From Cyanidiococcus yangmingshanensis (lineage: Eukaryota; Rhodophyta; Bangiophyceae; Cyanidiales; Cyanidiaceae), in contig VWRR01000012.1 of assembly GCA_013995675.1 (NCBI GenBank), positions 1 through 64,000 on the forward strand: 64,000 bases of DNA, in the 5' to 3' direction. The position numbers and the translations under genes were made by a program. The first letter of the stretch is position 1. Each line of letters opens with the position of its first letter. Shown here piece after piece: positions 23,079 through 36,980 of the stretch. The notes beneath the pieces are model-generated. The model saw only the letters and a program-made list of their open reading frames with translations, was not told the DNA's origin and ran no database searches.

Positions 23079-26000
23079 ATGTTGGAAGACGTCGTGTATC
23101 GATTTCTTGCGGGAAAGCTGGGGACTTTCATTCGAGGTGGTCTGGACCGCGAACAAGTGGAGATCGCGCTCGGGCAACGAGGTTATTTTTCCATCCACGA
23201 CCTAGAACTGGAGACCAGCGTCGTCGAAGAGTACTGGCGACGCGATCTCGGACTAAAAGGGTTTCACATTCAGCGAGCGAAACTTGGCACCCTGTCCATT
23301 CAAGCACGGTGGAATGGAGTCATTTCGGTGACCATCGCTGACGTCTACATAGTCTTCTCCTGGTGCCCAGTTCGCGCAGATGTTTCCGAGACGAGCTCAT
23401 TTCGGGCAACTCGAGCGATGCTGCTCAGTCAAGACGAACAAGAACGGCATCTCAACCGTCAATCATGGGTGAAAAGAGTACTTGCTCGTCGAGAAACCTG
23501 GGCGACTGCCGTAGACGACCCGCCCTCAGCACATGAGACAAGTTGGTTTCGTTCGTTTACAGGGCGCGCTACTGCTTTTCTGCTGCGTCGGCTTCAGTTA
23601 CAGATTGAGAGAATCCACGTTCATGTCGATTTCCTATCCGTCACTCCAGAGACGAGTCGAGACGGTGGTAAGCTTCTCAGAACATCAACGAGCTGTTGGG
23701 GAATCATGCTCCGCCAACTAACATTGATGGATCGAGAGCAGCATGCTATGGCTTCTGTTGCTGAGCGAGAGAGCATTTTCGACTCACAAGCAACTGTTGA
23801 TCGTGATGCAGATACCCACGTGGATGAAGCGACGCAACGTGACTTGATTCTTGATCGTCAGTTGCGGGTCACCGGCTTGGCCTGTTATCTTCAGCCCGCT
23901 GCTGATCAAGACCCCGAAAGGACGCGTTTACATAGCAACGATGAGTACGTTGCTGACAAAGATCCTGTTGCTCGCTATGATCTTTTCGAGACTGCCATGA
24001 CACCGCACTTTCTCTGTCATCCGAGTGACGGTTCTGTATCGTTCCGCATTGATCGCCTTGCTGAAGGCAATCGCACGCAACCGAATGAATTCTCCAGAAC
24101 GGGTCAAACGAAATCCGCGACAACGAGGGTTCATCTACGTCTCTCTGTCGAGCGGTGGCTCCTGGAGCTCAGTCAGACGCAGTTGGAAGCAGTGACATCA
24201 GCGCTGGACTATGCAACCTGGCTGAGATGGCGACAACGCGCTGAGATGCTGGTGCTGGTGCACGCTCCCGAGCCATATCTCTGGATGCTTGGACAACGCT
24301 ATCGAGCATTTGTGCAAGCAGTGCCGTCTCTAGAGGCATCAGCATCAGCCGCAGTCGATGAAGCTCCTTTGCCACTGCCGGAGAGCGGCCATCGACATGC
24401 TGCTGAGCTTACTCGTTCGCGTTGGCGGTTTGTCATACATTGTATTCGCGCTTTTGTGGCATCTCGCCGACGCCCATTCGGTCTAGAGGGCGTTGTGGAT
24501 TGGCGTCAGCGAAAGACGCGATATCTAGAAATGTATGAGCAGATGAAAGCGACTAGTAGTTCTGCTGACTTGGCAAACACATCCATCGCCGATGTTACGG
24601 TTGGTTCAGAAGCAGCTGCGGAGGCCCCGAGTGAGGCGAGCCTGGCCGCTCTGGAGGAGCAACTCAGCCTGGAGGAGATCCTCTATTTCCGGAGCCTTGC
24701 CGATCAACATTATCGAGACGAACTCGAAGCAGACTTGGACATGTCATTGGCTGCAGAGTCGGAGCGCTGCAAGACAGACTCGCAGAGAGATCACAGCCTC
24801 CGAGGGCATTCACCTGCAGTGATTCGTGATTCGCACCAACACGCTGAGCAAATAGCGAGGACGAAGGCTCTCGGAAGGGATACCTCCGTGCTTTCCTCGT
24901 CGCCGCCATCGTCAGGGTCCACCAACTGGCTCGGTTGGATATCCTCGGCCTTGGGATGGAGCACGACGTCAGTTGAGCCTCGCGAGCCAGCGATCGTGGC
25001 TGGAGAGCAAGCCTCGCAATCACCATCGGCGTTCGTGAGAGGAGCCTCGGCGGAGAGCGAAATGGAACTTGCGCACGACCAGACCTCTGCCACAATCGGT
25101 CAGGCATCTCAAGCTAGAGGACGGGAAAGTCGATCCGTCGTGGATGATCGAGCTGGTGCTTCGGATGCTCCAGCTTCGGCCGAGTACGAATCTCCTGCCT
25201 CGGCTTCGCGGCCAAACATTGCTGCTGATGGCGAAATCGAACCAGAGGCACTGACGCGAGAACTCGGGGAGCGCTTCCAGAGTTTCGTTCAGGACCATGC
25301 GGATGAGGAGCTGGTGAAGCTGGAGTCAACCCTCGATCAGATGCAATTCGAACCGGAGGCAGCGGGCCTTGTCATTGAATTCCACGTTGCGGACACACGG
25401 ATGAAGCTCGTTCAGGCCCATGGGCATACCTTTGCTGAAACTCGTCTAAGACAATTGCTCATGTATCTGGAACGTGCACCCGACACAACACGCATATGGA
25501 TTCAAACAGGTGACGTTTGTGTCCAGGCGCGCGAGTATAGCAATTGCGCTCTGTTTCGCGTCGCTTTTGTGGAGTCGAGCGCCGACGCTCCCGATGAACC
25601 ACTCATTCAGTTGGTCTATGAGCGACGACAGGTGCCAAGTGCCTCCATCATTCACGCGCTCGCTTCGGGACAGGTCACAGACTGCCGTGATCAGGCGTCC
25701 AGATCGACAAACCGCCTCAGCGTCCGCGGGAAACCACTTGTGCTCGTACTGACACCAAGAATCTTGCATCAATTGAATGCGTTTGGCCAACGCCATGCAA
25801 TACCGTGGCGAACTTGGATAGAAGAGGCAAAAACGCAGTTTGCTGCCCACCGCGCTGCCCTTTTCGCCGCCATGCCGGATAGCCAGACAGTTGTCGATGC
25901 CGCCACGAACCTGGAACTTGATGTCATTGCGTTTGCTCCACGAATCCATCTCCTATCGAGACTCTCGGCCAGCTCGGTTTTCTTGCAACAGGAGACCACT

Positions 26001-29000
26001 TCATCCGCCATTCGCCCGCTGCATTCACCGAGGCAGCGCTGGTCAAGGACTATTCGCCGACTCATCCGAGCGAGTCATTTGGACTCGTTCGCTCTCCAAA
26101 TACAGCTTGGAAGGCTTTCCATTTCGAGTCAAAATGAGCGAGCGAATGAAGGGTCGCTCGCCTTGAAAGAAATGGACCAAATGCAGCAGAGATTTGGCTT
26201 AACCCATCGTCAGGATGAGCCGAGCAATCCGGTTAGTCGCAACGGAGCGCAAGTGCAATCCGAACGCCAGGCAGGATCCGCATGGACGCCGTTCCTGTCC
26301 TGCGACGTTTCTGCGCAGCAACTGAGCGTTGCACTGGCACTCGCACCAGACGCTGTCGCTCGCTACGGCTGCGAACAGATTCCGATGCTGACCCCATGTG
26401 GTGGCCGCGCTCGGCTGGTGCTCGCCCGGCGAGCGCCTCCGGAACAAAAGGCCCCAACAACTGAAACTGATGCAGAACAATTTCCTGACGAAGAAGAAGA
26501 CCACGCCCTTGCCAGCCTCAAGCGCCTCCATACGCTTGGCATGTTCCATCGATATCTCCGCAATAGAGATGCATGTTACACCCATCTTGTGGCAGTATAT
26601 GCTGCGCTGGCGACAGTATTGGGAGAAATCAGCTTGGACGGTGGCGCCAGATACAGAGTCGGCGTCAACGCCAGCACAACCAGGTGTCACTGCGGAACCC
26701 AAGTTAGTGGCCGAGGCCCCTGAATCGACTCGTATCGATACAGACGAGAAGGGGGCGCTTGAGGGTTTGAGTGTTGGTGGCACCACTCATCACCAAGCGT
26801 TCTTCGCTGCCTCAAGGAACCGCTCAGCGCGGGATCAGGATGGAGTCTCTCCACGAAGACTCCGTCCCAAACTGTCAGCACTGAGCGTTTCGGCGGAATT
26901 GGAGCTTGGAATGGAGACTTTTCTCATTGAAATGCACTGGCGCGGAGCAGACGCCACGCTCGAGCTGTGGTCACCAACCGATCCGCCTGCCCGACTGACT
27001 GCTGTTTCAGCGGGTCTCGAAGCCGCATTCGGCCTCTGTCATCGACTGGCGGCGCCGGTGCCGTGGCGCGTCTCACTGGCGACGCATGCGCCCCAGGTGC
27101 AAGTGAGTCAGCGGGTCGCTGATCAGGAGCCTATCGTGCTTTTGTCGCCGTTTGCGCTCCGCGGTTCTCTTCATGTCCAGCGTCGGGCTGATCATGGAGA
27201 AAGCGCTGCCGCTTGGGCCATTCGTTGCGGCCTCTATACTTCTGCTTTCGATGCTATTCTGCGCTATCAGGATCTGGAGCTTTGGCGGACATGGATTCGC
27301 CAATGGTCCTCTCTGTTGACGACAAGCGCTTCGTTACCGCGAGCGATTGCACGATCTGTTGCAACTGCAACGGCAAGCTCATTTCCAAGCGATACGGATC
27401 GAATTCGCAAGGCGCGTGAGGTTTCGGAACCATCTGCAGCGACATGTACAACGACGACGGACGCCGCAGCGAGCTCCACTGAGATGATCAATGCACTCAA
27501 ATCGCCGCAGCGTAGGGACGCAGTGGCTCCATGGAATTGGTCAGCGTTGTGGTCAGCACTCTCTGCGGCGACTGCCGGGTCGTTGTGGACGCCTACGCAG
27601 GAGACGCGTCGCATATCGACATTGGACTCGCGTCCCTGTATCCACTCGACTACTCCGAAAGCGCACCCGAACGGCAATCAGAGATCGATCTCAACCAGTA
27701 GTATGAGTCCACAGTTGAACACGGTGATCACACTCTGGGACAGTGCGACCCAACTGCAATGCGTTCTGCAACTCGATGAAACCCTGCCCGCGTATGTTTT
27801 GGTTCTCGCTAGTCCAGAGTCAGCGTCTGCGAATGATCTAGCGCCTGTCTTTCGTTCCTTTCTCGTTCAGCGAGTCGATCCGGACGATGAAACCTTGTTC
27901 GTCTTGCAGCCCTGTGAGCGATCTGGTGACTCAAATGGCTGGCCGTTGCCAGGAGCACTTGGCACACTGAATCGATCCGGATTGGATCCGATCACTCGTC
28001 TGAATGAAAACATTCGCATTGGAGACAATCCCGCTCGGCGAGAGACCATCGGGCGCTCTCGAAGGGAGCCTTCATCAAAGGTTCGTGAGCGTCCCGTCGA
28101 GTCGCGGTCCCCGGATGGTGCCCCGTTGGAATCGGAGCCACTCGCGATTCTAGGAAGCAGCTGGCGATCTGGAGCGCCGCCATCGAGTACCAGCACAGTA
28201 TCTGATGCGAACATGATCATCACGAGCGAGCCGCTCGTTTGGCGCGCATGTCTAGTTACACCTGATGGCTTCTGTCTCATGAACGCAAAAACGGGCAGCT
28301 TTTGGGGTTGGAATGCCCGCGGCCAAGCCATCCAGACAAGTCAGCCAGAGACGGTGGTGCGACTTGGCTCGAGTTTGTCTGCATCGGCTGGGGCTCGAGA
28401 GCTCACCGCTGCGCCGCAGGAGCACCCTGATGAGTTGACAACAGGGGCGGCAGCGACATCAGGCGTGTCGGTCTCGTTTCGCTTGGAGAGCGCTGGCGCA
28501 CTCGTGCGTCTAGCTAATGGCGGAACAACAGGGGATCGCTGTGTGCTTCCACTCGTGGCACTCTCGATGAGCCAGATAGAGCTCATGTGGCAGGGCACTG
28601 GCGATCGCCAGGAAATGCAGACGCAATGCACATTCGCTCTAGACGCCTATCATGCTGGTCTGGATACATATCAGCCCCGTCTGCATCCATGTCGGCTGCA
28701 GCTACGTATGCAACGGCATACGGCCTCAGGTCTCGCACGTTTGTGGCTGAGCCCACTGTATCGGGAACCGATCCGCATTCAGGGCTCAGAGCAGGACCTT
28801 CTTGAGCTCCTTGTCCTCGGCGAGTACTTCGGTGGGCGTCGTGCGTCTCTGCCACCAGAGTACCAACGAGCGTTCCTTTTCACGAACGACACTGATGCTG
28901 AAATTGAGGTCTTGCCGGCGGAACGGAGCACTCTTCGGGAAACGCGCTCGGACGCAAACCTCTATGAGCGAGCGCTCGAGTCGAAGGTCTCTTTGCCTGC

Positions 29001-32000
29001 CGGCAACGCGATCGGGGAGTGTTGGGAGTCGACACGAATCGCTGCCAATGCCGAGAACGTGTCGCTCGTGGTGCCACCGAGCTGGACACCACACGCGCTC
29101 TGGCGAGTGAGCATGGATCGTTTCGGACGGCCTCAAGTCCATGGTGCATCTTCGGAGACACGTCGTTTGCAGCTCGGCGTTCGTCTGGGATCGTTGCCGA
29201 CATTCCGCACGAGATGGTTCCAATGGTCACTCGATCGCGATACTCCAGTGGCCACAGCCATGGATACGAGTGCAGATCGCAAAGCGCTTGTTGGTCGGCA
29301 GCGAGACCCGACCTGGTCACAAACCGGGGGCTCGGAGTATGCTCGGGGATCTCCGCAAAATCCACCAACGGTGCAAGCTCAGTCGATAGAGCTTGGGCCA
29401 GATCGGGACACTCTTCAGATTCGTCCTCGACACCAAACAGCCGACGCATCTGATTCGGACCTGGAAGCCGATGAGCCAGTAGCCTCGGCGAGTGCAGCGC
29501 TCTGGAAGCGCGTGCACTGGCAAGCAACTCAATCGAGGACGGGGTGGAGCTTTTGTCTCCAGGCCCCGGTGGCAGTTCATAATGCTTGCTCGCGAACTCC
29601 GTTGCGCATTCGCTGCCTGGGACTCTCGCTCGATACCAAGGACCGGGCCCATGTCGACAACACCCGGATCATCGCACCCCAATCAAGTCTGCATATCGGG
29701 GCTGTGGTTGACATTCGAGCACTGACAGTCTCCTTTGTGGATGCTCGTGACGAGGAGACCAGCACCGATGCCGACTGGTGCGAAAGCTTCTCCGTGCAAG
29801 CCGGAGCGATGCGTGAGCTCTACGGCGGGTCTGTGTGCATTGCACATATGGTACACTGGCCCGACAACAGGGCACTGCGAGTCGCTCGCCATGTCCAAGA
29901 CGACGGCACGATTCAGGTATGGCTCTCGCCAATTCTCGAGTTTCGTAACCTCCTGCCGGTTCCAGCACTTGTAACCATCAATGAGCATATCGTGTTATTG
30001 GAGTCTCGATCACGCCAAGAACTGTTTCGGTTCCCTGCCGACGGGCGTTGTGAACTGGCTGTGAGCGTCGGCGAAGTCTTGCTCGAGAGACGCCAATACG
30101 TGACGCGGTTCCAGCTCTCCGATCGAGAGCATGTGGAGTCGCTGACTCAACCGCAGCCAGCCTCCAAAGTGGCTCTCTTCTCGCAACTAGTCGATTCTCC
30201 CCAGGGCTATGTCGAGGCCTCATGCTACCTCGGCGTGGCGGCCCGAAATGCGGTCATGCTGCTCTCGTCCCTGTACACTGTCTTCAACATGGTGCCGGGA
30301 ATGAGCATACAAGTGCAAGAGAGTGGTCAGATTCCAGAACACGAGCGGCTTCCGCCGCGTGCACTCTCGGTTGAACCCTTCCAGGCCGCCTTTTTGCGCA
30401 CCTCTTGTTGTCGTGTTTTCGGATGGCGCGAACCAGTCCGATTGGATTTGGTCACAGCGCAGGGTTACTTTTTGCGGCTGCAGGGCATTCCGCTGGCACT
30501 CTCTTTTGCCACGAGTTATGACCAAGAACAGCTGGAACGTAGTCGATGGTATTCCGACATCGAGGAGTCGGGCGCGAACTGGGTTAGTGGCACTGACCAC
30601 ACCAGAGCCAAAGCTGGCGCCGCCCGCTCATTTGCGCTGCGGCCCGAGATTGTCCTCATCAACGAGCTTGTGGATACTGAACTCGTTGTGCGACGGGCGT
30701 ACCCAAGCCCATCGGCCGACTCGGACCCGACGCTTGTCTTGCCGCCAGGCTCCATGCAGCCATTCCTTTTCCCAGTCTATGCAGCTCGTGATTTTGCGGG
30801 AAATGCTGTCGCGCGGGAGAAAGCACCTGCAGATAGTGCTGCCCTGCAGATACGGGTTGCACGGCGCCCAGCTGTTGGCGAGCGCCTGCAAACCGCCAAG
30901 CCGCAACCCGTACTTGTATCGAACGCTGCAGCTGCAACGTCGACTCGGGGTGAAGCAGAACCTCAGGGACCCGATCGGAATACCAACGGTACTCTGAGTT
31001 GGTCGGGGGCGCTGCCACTCGCGGTGACCGGGAGCTTTGTTGTCGATATGGCTGACGGTCTGCCCGGTATGTTGACCGTGAATGCGTTCCTGGAAAGAGG
31101 AGGCTGTCAGGTGGTTCGGTTTCAAGCAACCTCTGCAGATGCGATTCCGTTTCAGCTTGTGAACGGGACTCACAAGCTTCTTTGTTTTGTGCAAGCCAGC
31201 GACCGAGATCGCGCCCTTCAGCTGCTGAATGCGCAGAGTCACCGCATTCATTGGGCACCGCCGCTCGCACAGATCGCCTTTGCGTTCTGTGAGCCACTCG
31301 AGGAGCGTACGCTCTGCATCGTTTGTCTGGACACAGATCCCCCAATATGTTTCTTCCTTCCTGAGCTGGAGGCGGCATTCCTCGACGCGCCCGATGAAGC
31401 GGTCTCGAATCGCTTTGTGGATGAGTGCCAGGGACAATCTCCTTGGCATGCGCCGGACCAACAGGCGTGGCAACGCCGTTTGATTGCCGATCCCGGAATA
31501 CAGTCCCAGCATTCACCGGTGCTCTGGGTTCGCATGCGGGCAACGCCGACCTATCGCCTGCTCGAATTCTTCTCCGACACGTCAGAGGGGTGCACTGAGG
31601 ACACGAGCCGCGAATCAGCGTCGTCGGCCTTGCGCGATGATGGGTATGAAATGGGGACGCCTCACCTTAACTGGATACGACGTGTCCATCTTTTTGTGCT
31701 TGTTCCGGAACTTGTTGTCGATGTACATGCGACAGCTGCAGTCGGAGGCGCTCGCGTTGGTCTCTGCCTACGTGATCTACAGGTTGCTACCGATTTGGAT
31801 CTGGATACAGAGTCTCGACACCATATGCAGGTGTCGCTCCAGAGTATTGAGTTGCGTAATCAGGCACCGGATACCCCATTCCCTGTCGTGATTCGTAGTG
31901 GTGTCGCTGAAGATGATTCCGGCCCGAATCAGGTCGAACCGATGGCGCTGGAGGCGGAACTTGTACTCCGACGGCGGTTTGGTGAACTCGAGTGCGCCCC

Positions 32001-33084
32001 CTTGCGCGTCATGGTCGCGCCAGTGCTGCTTCATTTGGATGCTCATTTCTTGGCGCAATCAGCGGCCTTGTCAACGGCGCTCTCGCATGAGTGGGCGACG
32101 CTTCACACCAAGACAGCTGAAACGCCGACGCGTGGGAGCACTGGGGGCGTCAGCGTCACCGAAGCCCCAGCGCCTCTCGTGTGGATGCCTGAATTGGCCG
32201 CTGGGCCTCGGCCAGGCGCAAGTCGATATGGCCTGACGTGGCTCGTGCTCGCCTACCTTCGGTTGACGCCCATCGATATTCGACTCTCTTTCCATCGAGG
32301 GACACTGCCTCGCTCACCGGACGCCTTGGCCGGTGCGACCGTTCTCGCTCGCGCCGCTTATCTATCGACGCGCGAGCGGATGGTCACGATGCCCTCGATC
32401 GATGGAGCAAACTTGCAACTTGCTGGCCTTGAACTTCGGCGGTATCCGCTAACAAGTTCGGATGAGCTTTTCGTGCTCGTTTGGTCTCGTTGGACTCGAA
32501 GCATACTGAATCAGTGGTACAAGCTGCTGGGCTCACTAGAAGTGATTGGTGCTCCCCTGGCGGCATCTCGCTCGCCAGTTACTCAGCTCCGGGAGGTGTA
32601 CAGCAGCCTCATGGCTGGACGCAGCACGGCTCGAAGATTCTCGTACGGCGCTTATAGCGCCGTCTCAGCGGCTGAACGCGTCAGCATTGATGCAGCACAA
32701 CCGGCGACGCAAGCGATGGCGAGAACAGCAGGCGCTCTTGGTCTGCGACTCTTGGCCCGCGGGCTCAAGCGCCTCGGATCAGGCAAAGACACTGCAACGA
32801 GGGAACGCGGCCGTAACGTCCCAAACATCAGTGGTCGCCCGATAGACGCCACAGGGCTGACCTCGAGTGTACACGCGTTTTCGGACTCTGTACCGGTGGA
32901 AACGATCACAGCGACAATTGATGATGCGACCTCGGCATCCGAGGGGGCACCACTCATCCGATGGGACGACGACGACGACAACAACAACAATGATGCAGGT
33001 AATCACGACTTGGTCACACGGGGGGTGGCCGATGTCTCTCGATCCATGGACTTGCGACAGACACTTCTGTACCCTTCGGTCTAA
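23079..33084 (+). CDS. VPS13-like bridge-type lipid-transfer protein, one frame change
   Basis: Giant protein of about 3,300 residues, the usual size of VPS13, which moves lipids between membranes at contact sites. It starts at ATG 23,079 with a chorein domain: MLEDVVYRFLAGKLGTFI, then a strand pattern including GYFSIHDLEL and KLGTLSIQARW. Further on are repeated beta-strand segments, a central acidic/low-complexity region (about 24,540-25,330), an SHR-BD/VAB-type region (for example SPILEFRNLLPVPALV near 29,930) and a C-terminal part with NQWYKLLGSLEVIGAP near 32,510, a VPS13 C-terminal signature. The frame changes at about 26,400-26,560. A 58-nt intron at 26,418-26,475 (GTGCTC...TGCAG, CTGAAAC branch-like motif) restores the frame in phase 0, but a one-base difference is not excluded. 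Confidence 0.88.
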
Positions 33085-34456
33085 CGACAGCGCAAACATG
33101 CGTACCAGGAAAGAACTCGCAGCGGGTGATCCGCAAGCATTGCTGGTACTGCCTCGACTCGAGACAGCGCAAGCGCTCAGTGAAGGCGAATCGCCCAATT
33201 TCGGCGGAGAGGCCAATGGACAGATGATGGCGGACCAAAGCAGCACCCAGCCAACTGCCGACTCGTAGCCACAACTGAACCGTATCGATATTCATCCGAC
33301 CGCTTCAGCCGCGAGCCGCTTTTTCATCGAACAGCTTCGACGGCAACCCCATCTTCGGTGCGCCTTACCGCCGAAGAAATGAAGGCTCGATCCGAGCTAG
33401 ACTCGGAACCGTTTCCCCAGACAAGACGACATGGTTCACAGAGAAAGTTTCCATTGATCGAAAGTGCTTCTCGTGGTTTCCAGTTAGCATCGCATCATGA
33501 AACCTTCACACCAAGAGACTTGAGAGCGCGTACAGACGACAAACAACAAGAGCGTGCGACACGTTTCCGCCACATGCATGCATATCTGCAGCACGCATCA
33601 TGCATACCAAAATTGGTCCCTTGGCGATGCGTGCGCGTCGCCGTGCGCCGATCCCGCCTCTGGCGCCAACGAAAATTGCCGCGTACCCTCTCGTATCCCA
33701 TAAAAACGATTCCTTGAACAGTGAATGACTCCGGTCTGATCCTCAACGTGCATATCGTTCTAGGTTGAAATGTCTTGGAGGTTGCATTCCGAACGCCATT
33801 GCAAGGATGTTCGTACAGGTGCAAGACAACTGGCTATTTTGTGGTCGTGGAGTACACCGACATATCCATTCTGTCCCGTTGCCAGCTGCGCTGCCGCGGA
33901 CAAGGGCGAATCGCAGCTCAGACCCGGACCCCGTCGCTGGTCCAGCCTGGCGAGCGATCTGCGCACCCGAGCCGCACAAGGCGACGCGCGCTGGGGCAAG
34001 CGCTCGATGGCGCGCGCAGCGACACGATTCATCCAATGCAGGGACGCGATCACCGGCGCAAACGGCGACACGCGCCCCTGCGATGAAAATCCACCCATGC
34101 ACGCTGGCGCAGGCGATTCGGTGCCCGGCCATTCGGCGCGCTCCAGATCGACCGCCGACGACCGCGACGACGACGACGACCGCGCGGCGTCTACGCACGG
34201 CACGAGTCACAGTTGGAAGCCAATCTGCGAGGTGCGGTGACTACGCGCTCGCGTCAAGGAAAGGTGCACCCGTCCAGTGATACACTGTGCGGTGCCGCTC
34301 TCTGGGCATTAGAGTAGCTGCATTCGTTGTCGCTGTGTAGGAGTGAGCAGGGGTGCTTTTCGTGGGAAAAGAACGTTGGTTCTAGTCGTCAGTCTGGTCT
34401 ACAGGTATCGTTCACGGCTACGGAGAGGGTATTCCCAGGTCAACCTTGTCTGCTTC
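33085..34456. other. Intergenic region; may hold a short 5' exon of the next gene
   Basis: The plus-strand frame at 33,358-33,717 is open but has no recognisable feature. The end of this interval, or the next 120 bases, probably holds the first exon of the TPR-Tic22 gene. Confidence 0.4.
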
Positions 34457-34573
34457 ATGGTCGAGTCCGATGGTAGTTGCGGCGAAGAGCATGCAGGAGA
34501 GCAGTGTCCGAGCCCGTCTCGGGAGGCAGTTGGTGTGGACGGTGCGCTTCCGAACGTCGAACGGCTAAGGCAG

Positions 34574-36470
34574 CAAGGGCAACGCGTATATGCAACGAGG
34601 TGCGTGCGGGAAAGCGGTGCGTTGCTACTCCAGGGCGCTGGAGCTTCTCGAGCGTTTGCATAAAGAGGAGCACACCAGCGACGCGCGAAACTTGGAAGAG
34701 ACGGAGGCCTTGTTGCTGTCGAACCGAGCAGCAGCGCTCTTTAACCTGCAGCGCTTTCAAGAAGCGCTCGCCGATGCGGATCGCTGCACCGCTTTGCGGC
34801 CGCAGTGGTCGAAGGCGCATCGTCGCCGGGGCCAATCCCTACTCCATTTGGGAGAGTTTGAAGCCGCCGCAGATGCTTTGCAAACTGCTCAACAACTCGC
34901 ACAGGAACAGTGGAAACAGGAACTGGCCAGTCGAGGCCTCGATGCCGACACCATCATTGCCACGTACGAGAAACTGACAGCAGAACAGGGCGCACCGAGT
35001 GATCTGGGACCCGAGACACTAGCTTCGCTGCCTCCGAAACCAGCGACGCTACAGGAGATTGAGGCGGTGTCGTTGTTTGCAGCCTTGCTATGTGACTTGC
35101 AAGCTGCTATGTTTGTCTTGCCGCCGGAGCCAGCACTGAGTCTGCTGCGTGATTGCCCCGTCTTCACCATTACCGATCAGCACGGGCAGCCTTTTTTCAT
35201 CACTGATGAGGACGGTGAACAGATTTGCTCCTTTTACTTCGATGTCTCTGATGCCGAACAGACCATTGGGTGGATACAGAGCCAAGACGAGGAGCTAGGG
35301 AAGCGCGCCCAGATCGTTTCTGTGGACTTGACTCGTGCCTTGCGCATGGTCGCAGATACACAGCGGGAGCGTTTCGAGCGCACACGACGACGCGGACTCA
35401 AGGACGGTGCAACAGCCGGCATTTCTGCTTGCACATTGCCAACGCACGCTTTCCAATTTCGCCCATCCCTGACAGCCGTAGAGACTGCGGTGGAGTTGTG
35501 GCGTGCCCAGGAGAAGGCGCTACGGGAAAACGCTGGTGCTGAAGACCAGCAAACGATGGATGAGCTTGAAGAGATTACCGTGGAAAACTTTAATGGGATT
35601 CCAATTTTCCAGGCCAAGGGCCTTACGCTCCTGCAAGGTAACCGGCAGTACGTCCCGCTGTTTTTCGACAAAAATGACTTGGACTTTGCGTGGACCCAAC
35701 TTCGGTCAGCGGCCGAGGAAGCGGTCTCAAGCGGGCGACAAATTCAGCACCCGAATGTGGAGTTTAACGTTGGTGTTCCGGTTCCCCCGGACCAGGTCCC
35801 GGAGCAATGCGAGATTGACGTCGGGACCCTCGAGGATGTACTTCGTCGGATGGCGCAAGCGGCAGCCGAAGCTGCCGATGAATTTTCGGTTATCCTGTTT
35901 GTGCCCTCACGCAAGTCTTTGGAGCATCTGAAGCGTCCGTTCCCGCTCGACGAATTGGCGAAATCGGAAGAGGACGCGGAGCGAGCTCAGTCGGCTTTCG
36001 CATCACAGACGGGAACCGAAACTGCAAACGCTATCTCCCCGAGCCGTGCGACTGATGAGAGCGCACGAGCGGCAGAGAGCACGACCACCCTAACGCCTGA
36101 ACAGCGCAAGATGCTGCTCCAACGACTGGCCATGCAACGAATTGCCCAGTCGGCAACGCTGGCTCGTAATCGTGTGGTTGCCCAACGCGCAGCCGCTGCC
36201 GTTGCTGCAGCGGCAACCGACTCGGACAAGAAGAATGCCGACGTTGGCGTACGTCGTGACGACCGAGCTGGTGCCTTGAATGCATCAAGCATATCGACGG
36301 CATCTGAGCCATTAACTGCACGGGAAATCGTTTTACGTGGCGGAGACCGTGAAACCGTGCGCGCCTATCTAGAAGCCCGCCTAGCTCAATGGAAAAAGCC
36401 GCAACAGGAGCAGGAGCCATCGTTGCCGAAAGAAGAGCGTCTATCCGCCAACACGACAGAGACAACCTGA
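34574..36470 (+). CDS. TPR protein fused to a Tic22-like domain
   Basis: Likely plastid protein-import or chaperone factor. Residue numbers are from ATG 34,590. Residues 1-105 form TPR helices: GNAYMQRGACGKAVRCYSRA (partly before the ATG), SNRAAALFNLQRFQEALADA and AHRRRGQSLLHLGEFEAA. Residues about 185-440 match the Tic22 fold with its two related halves: CPVFTITDQHGQPFFI and later NGIPIFQAKGLTLL plus QYVPLFFDKNDLDFAW. The tail has an Ala/Arg-rich helix and a Glu-rich end. The TPR consensus continues upstream of the ATG to a stop at 34,566, and a possible 3' splice site (CTAAGGCAG) ends at 34,573, so a 5' exon with targeting sequence is expected. Tic22 itself is a roughly 250-300-residue intermembrane-space protein; the TPR fusion is the unusual part. 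Confidence 0.8.
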
Positions 36471-36980
36471 TTTGGCTGCTGGAACGACTCGTGTGAGCGT
36501 GATTGGAACGCGCTCAGGGATGAAGACAGGTTTCTTTGATAACGTAAATGCAGAAGGGTCTCCGGTTTTAGCACCAGCGCTGTTCTATACGCTCCGTCTG
36601 CTATTCAGCCCGTTCGGTGACGACGCAGTCTTGCTTAGCATGCATGAATTGCACGGCTTATTTTAGCGCGTGCGGAAGAACAACGAGTCATGCGCCAGTC
36701 TGAGGTGGCTCGTGTGGTCCTACCAACGTTCCCGCGCTTCGCTGACGTAAGCAAGAGCAGCTCGCTACGGACCATGAGACACGTTGCGCAACAAGCGTCT
36801 TCCAACGCTCGAAATCGACGCTGGCATTCCTTGTCGATTTGGTCGAAGCGCGTACGCACACATCCAGAACGAGCCGAGGACCTGTTGGGTGCGATCATGG
36901 AAAAAAGCGTTGCCTCCTCGCTACGTCTCCGCAACCGAACATGGGAACAACAGCGATCGAGGTTGAGGAGCAAGCACAGA

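Noticed and set aside
30628-31543. Two minus-strand open frames of 294 codons
   Set aside because: They lie antisense to well-supported VPS13 coding sequence in GC-rich DNA, where antisense frames are often open, and they overlap one another in different frames.
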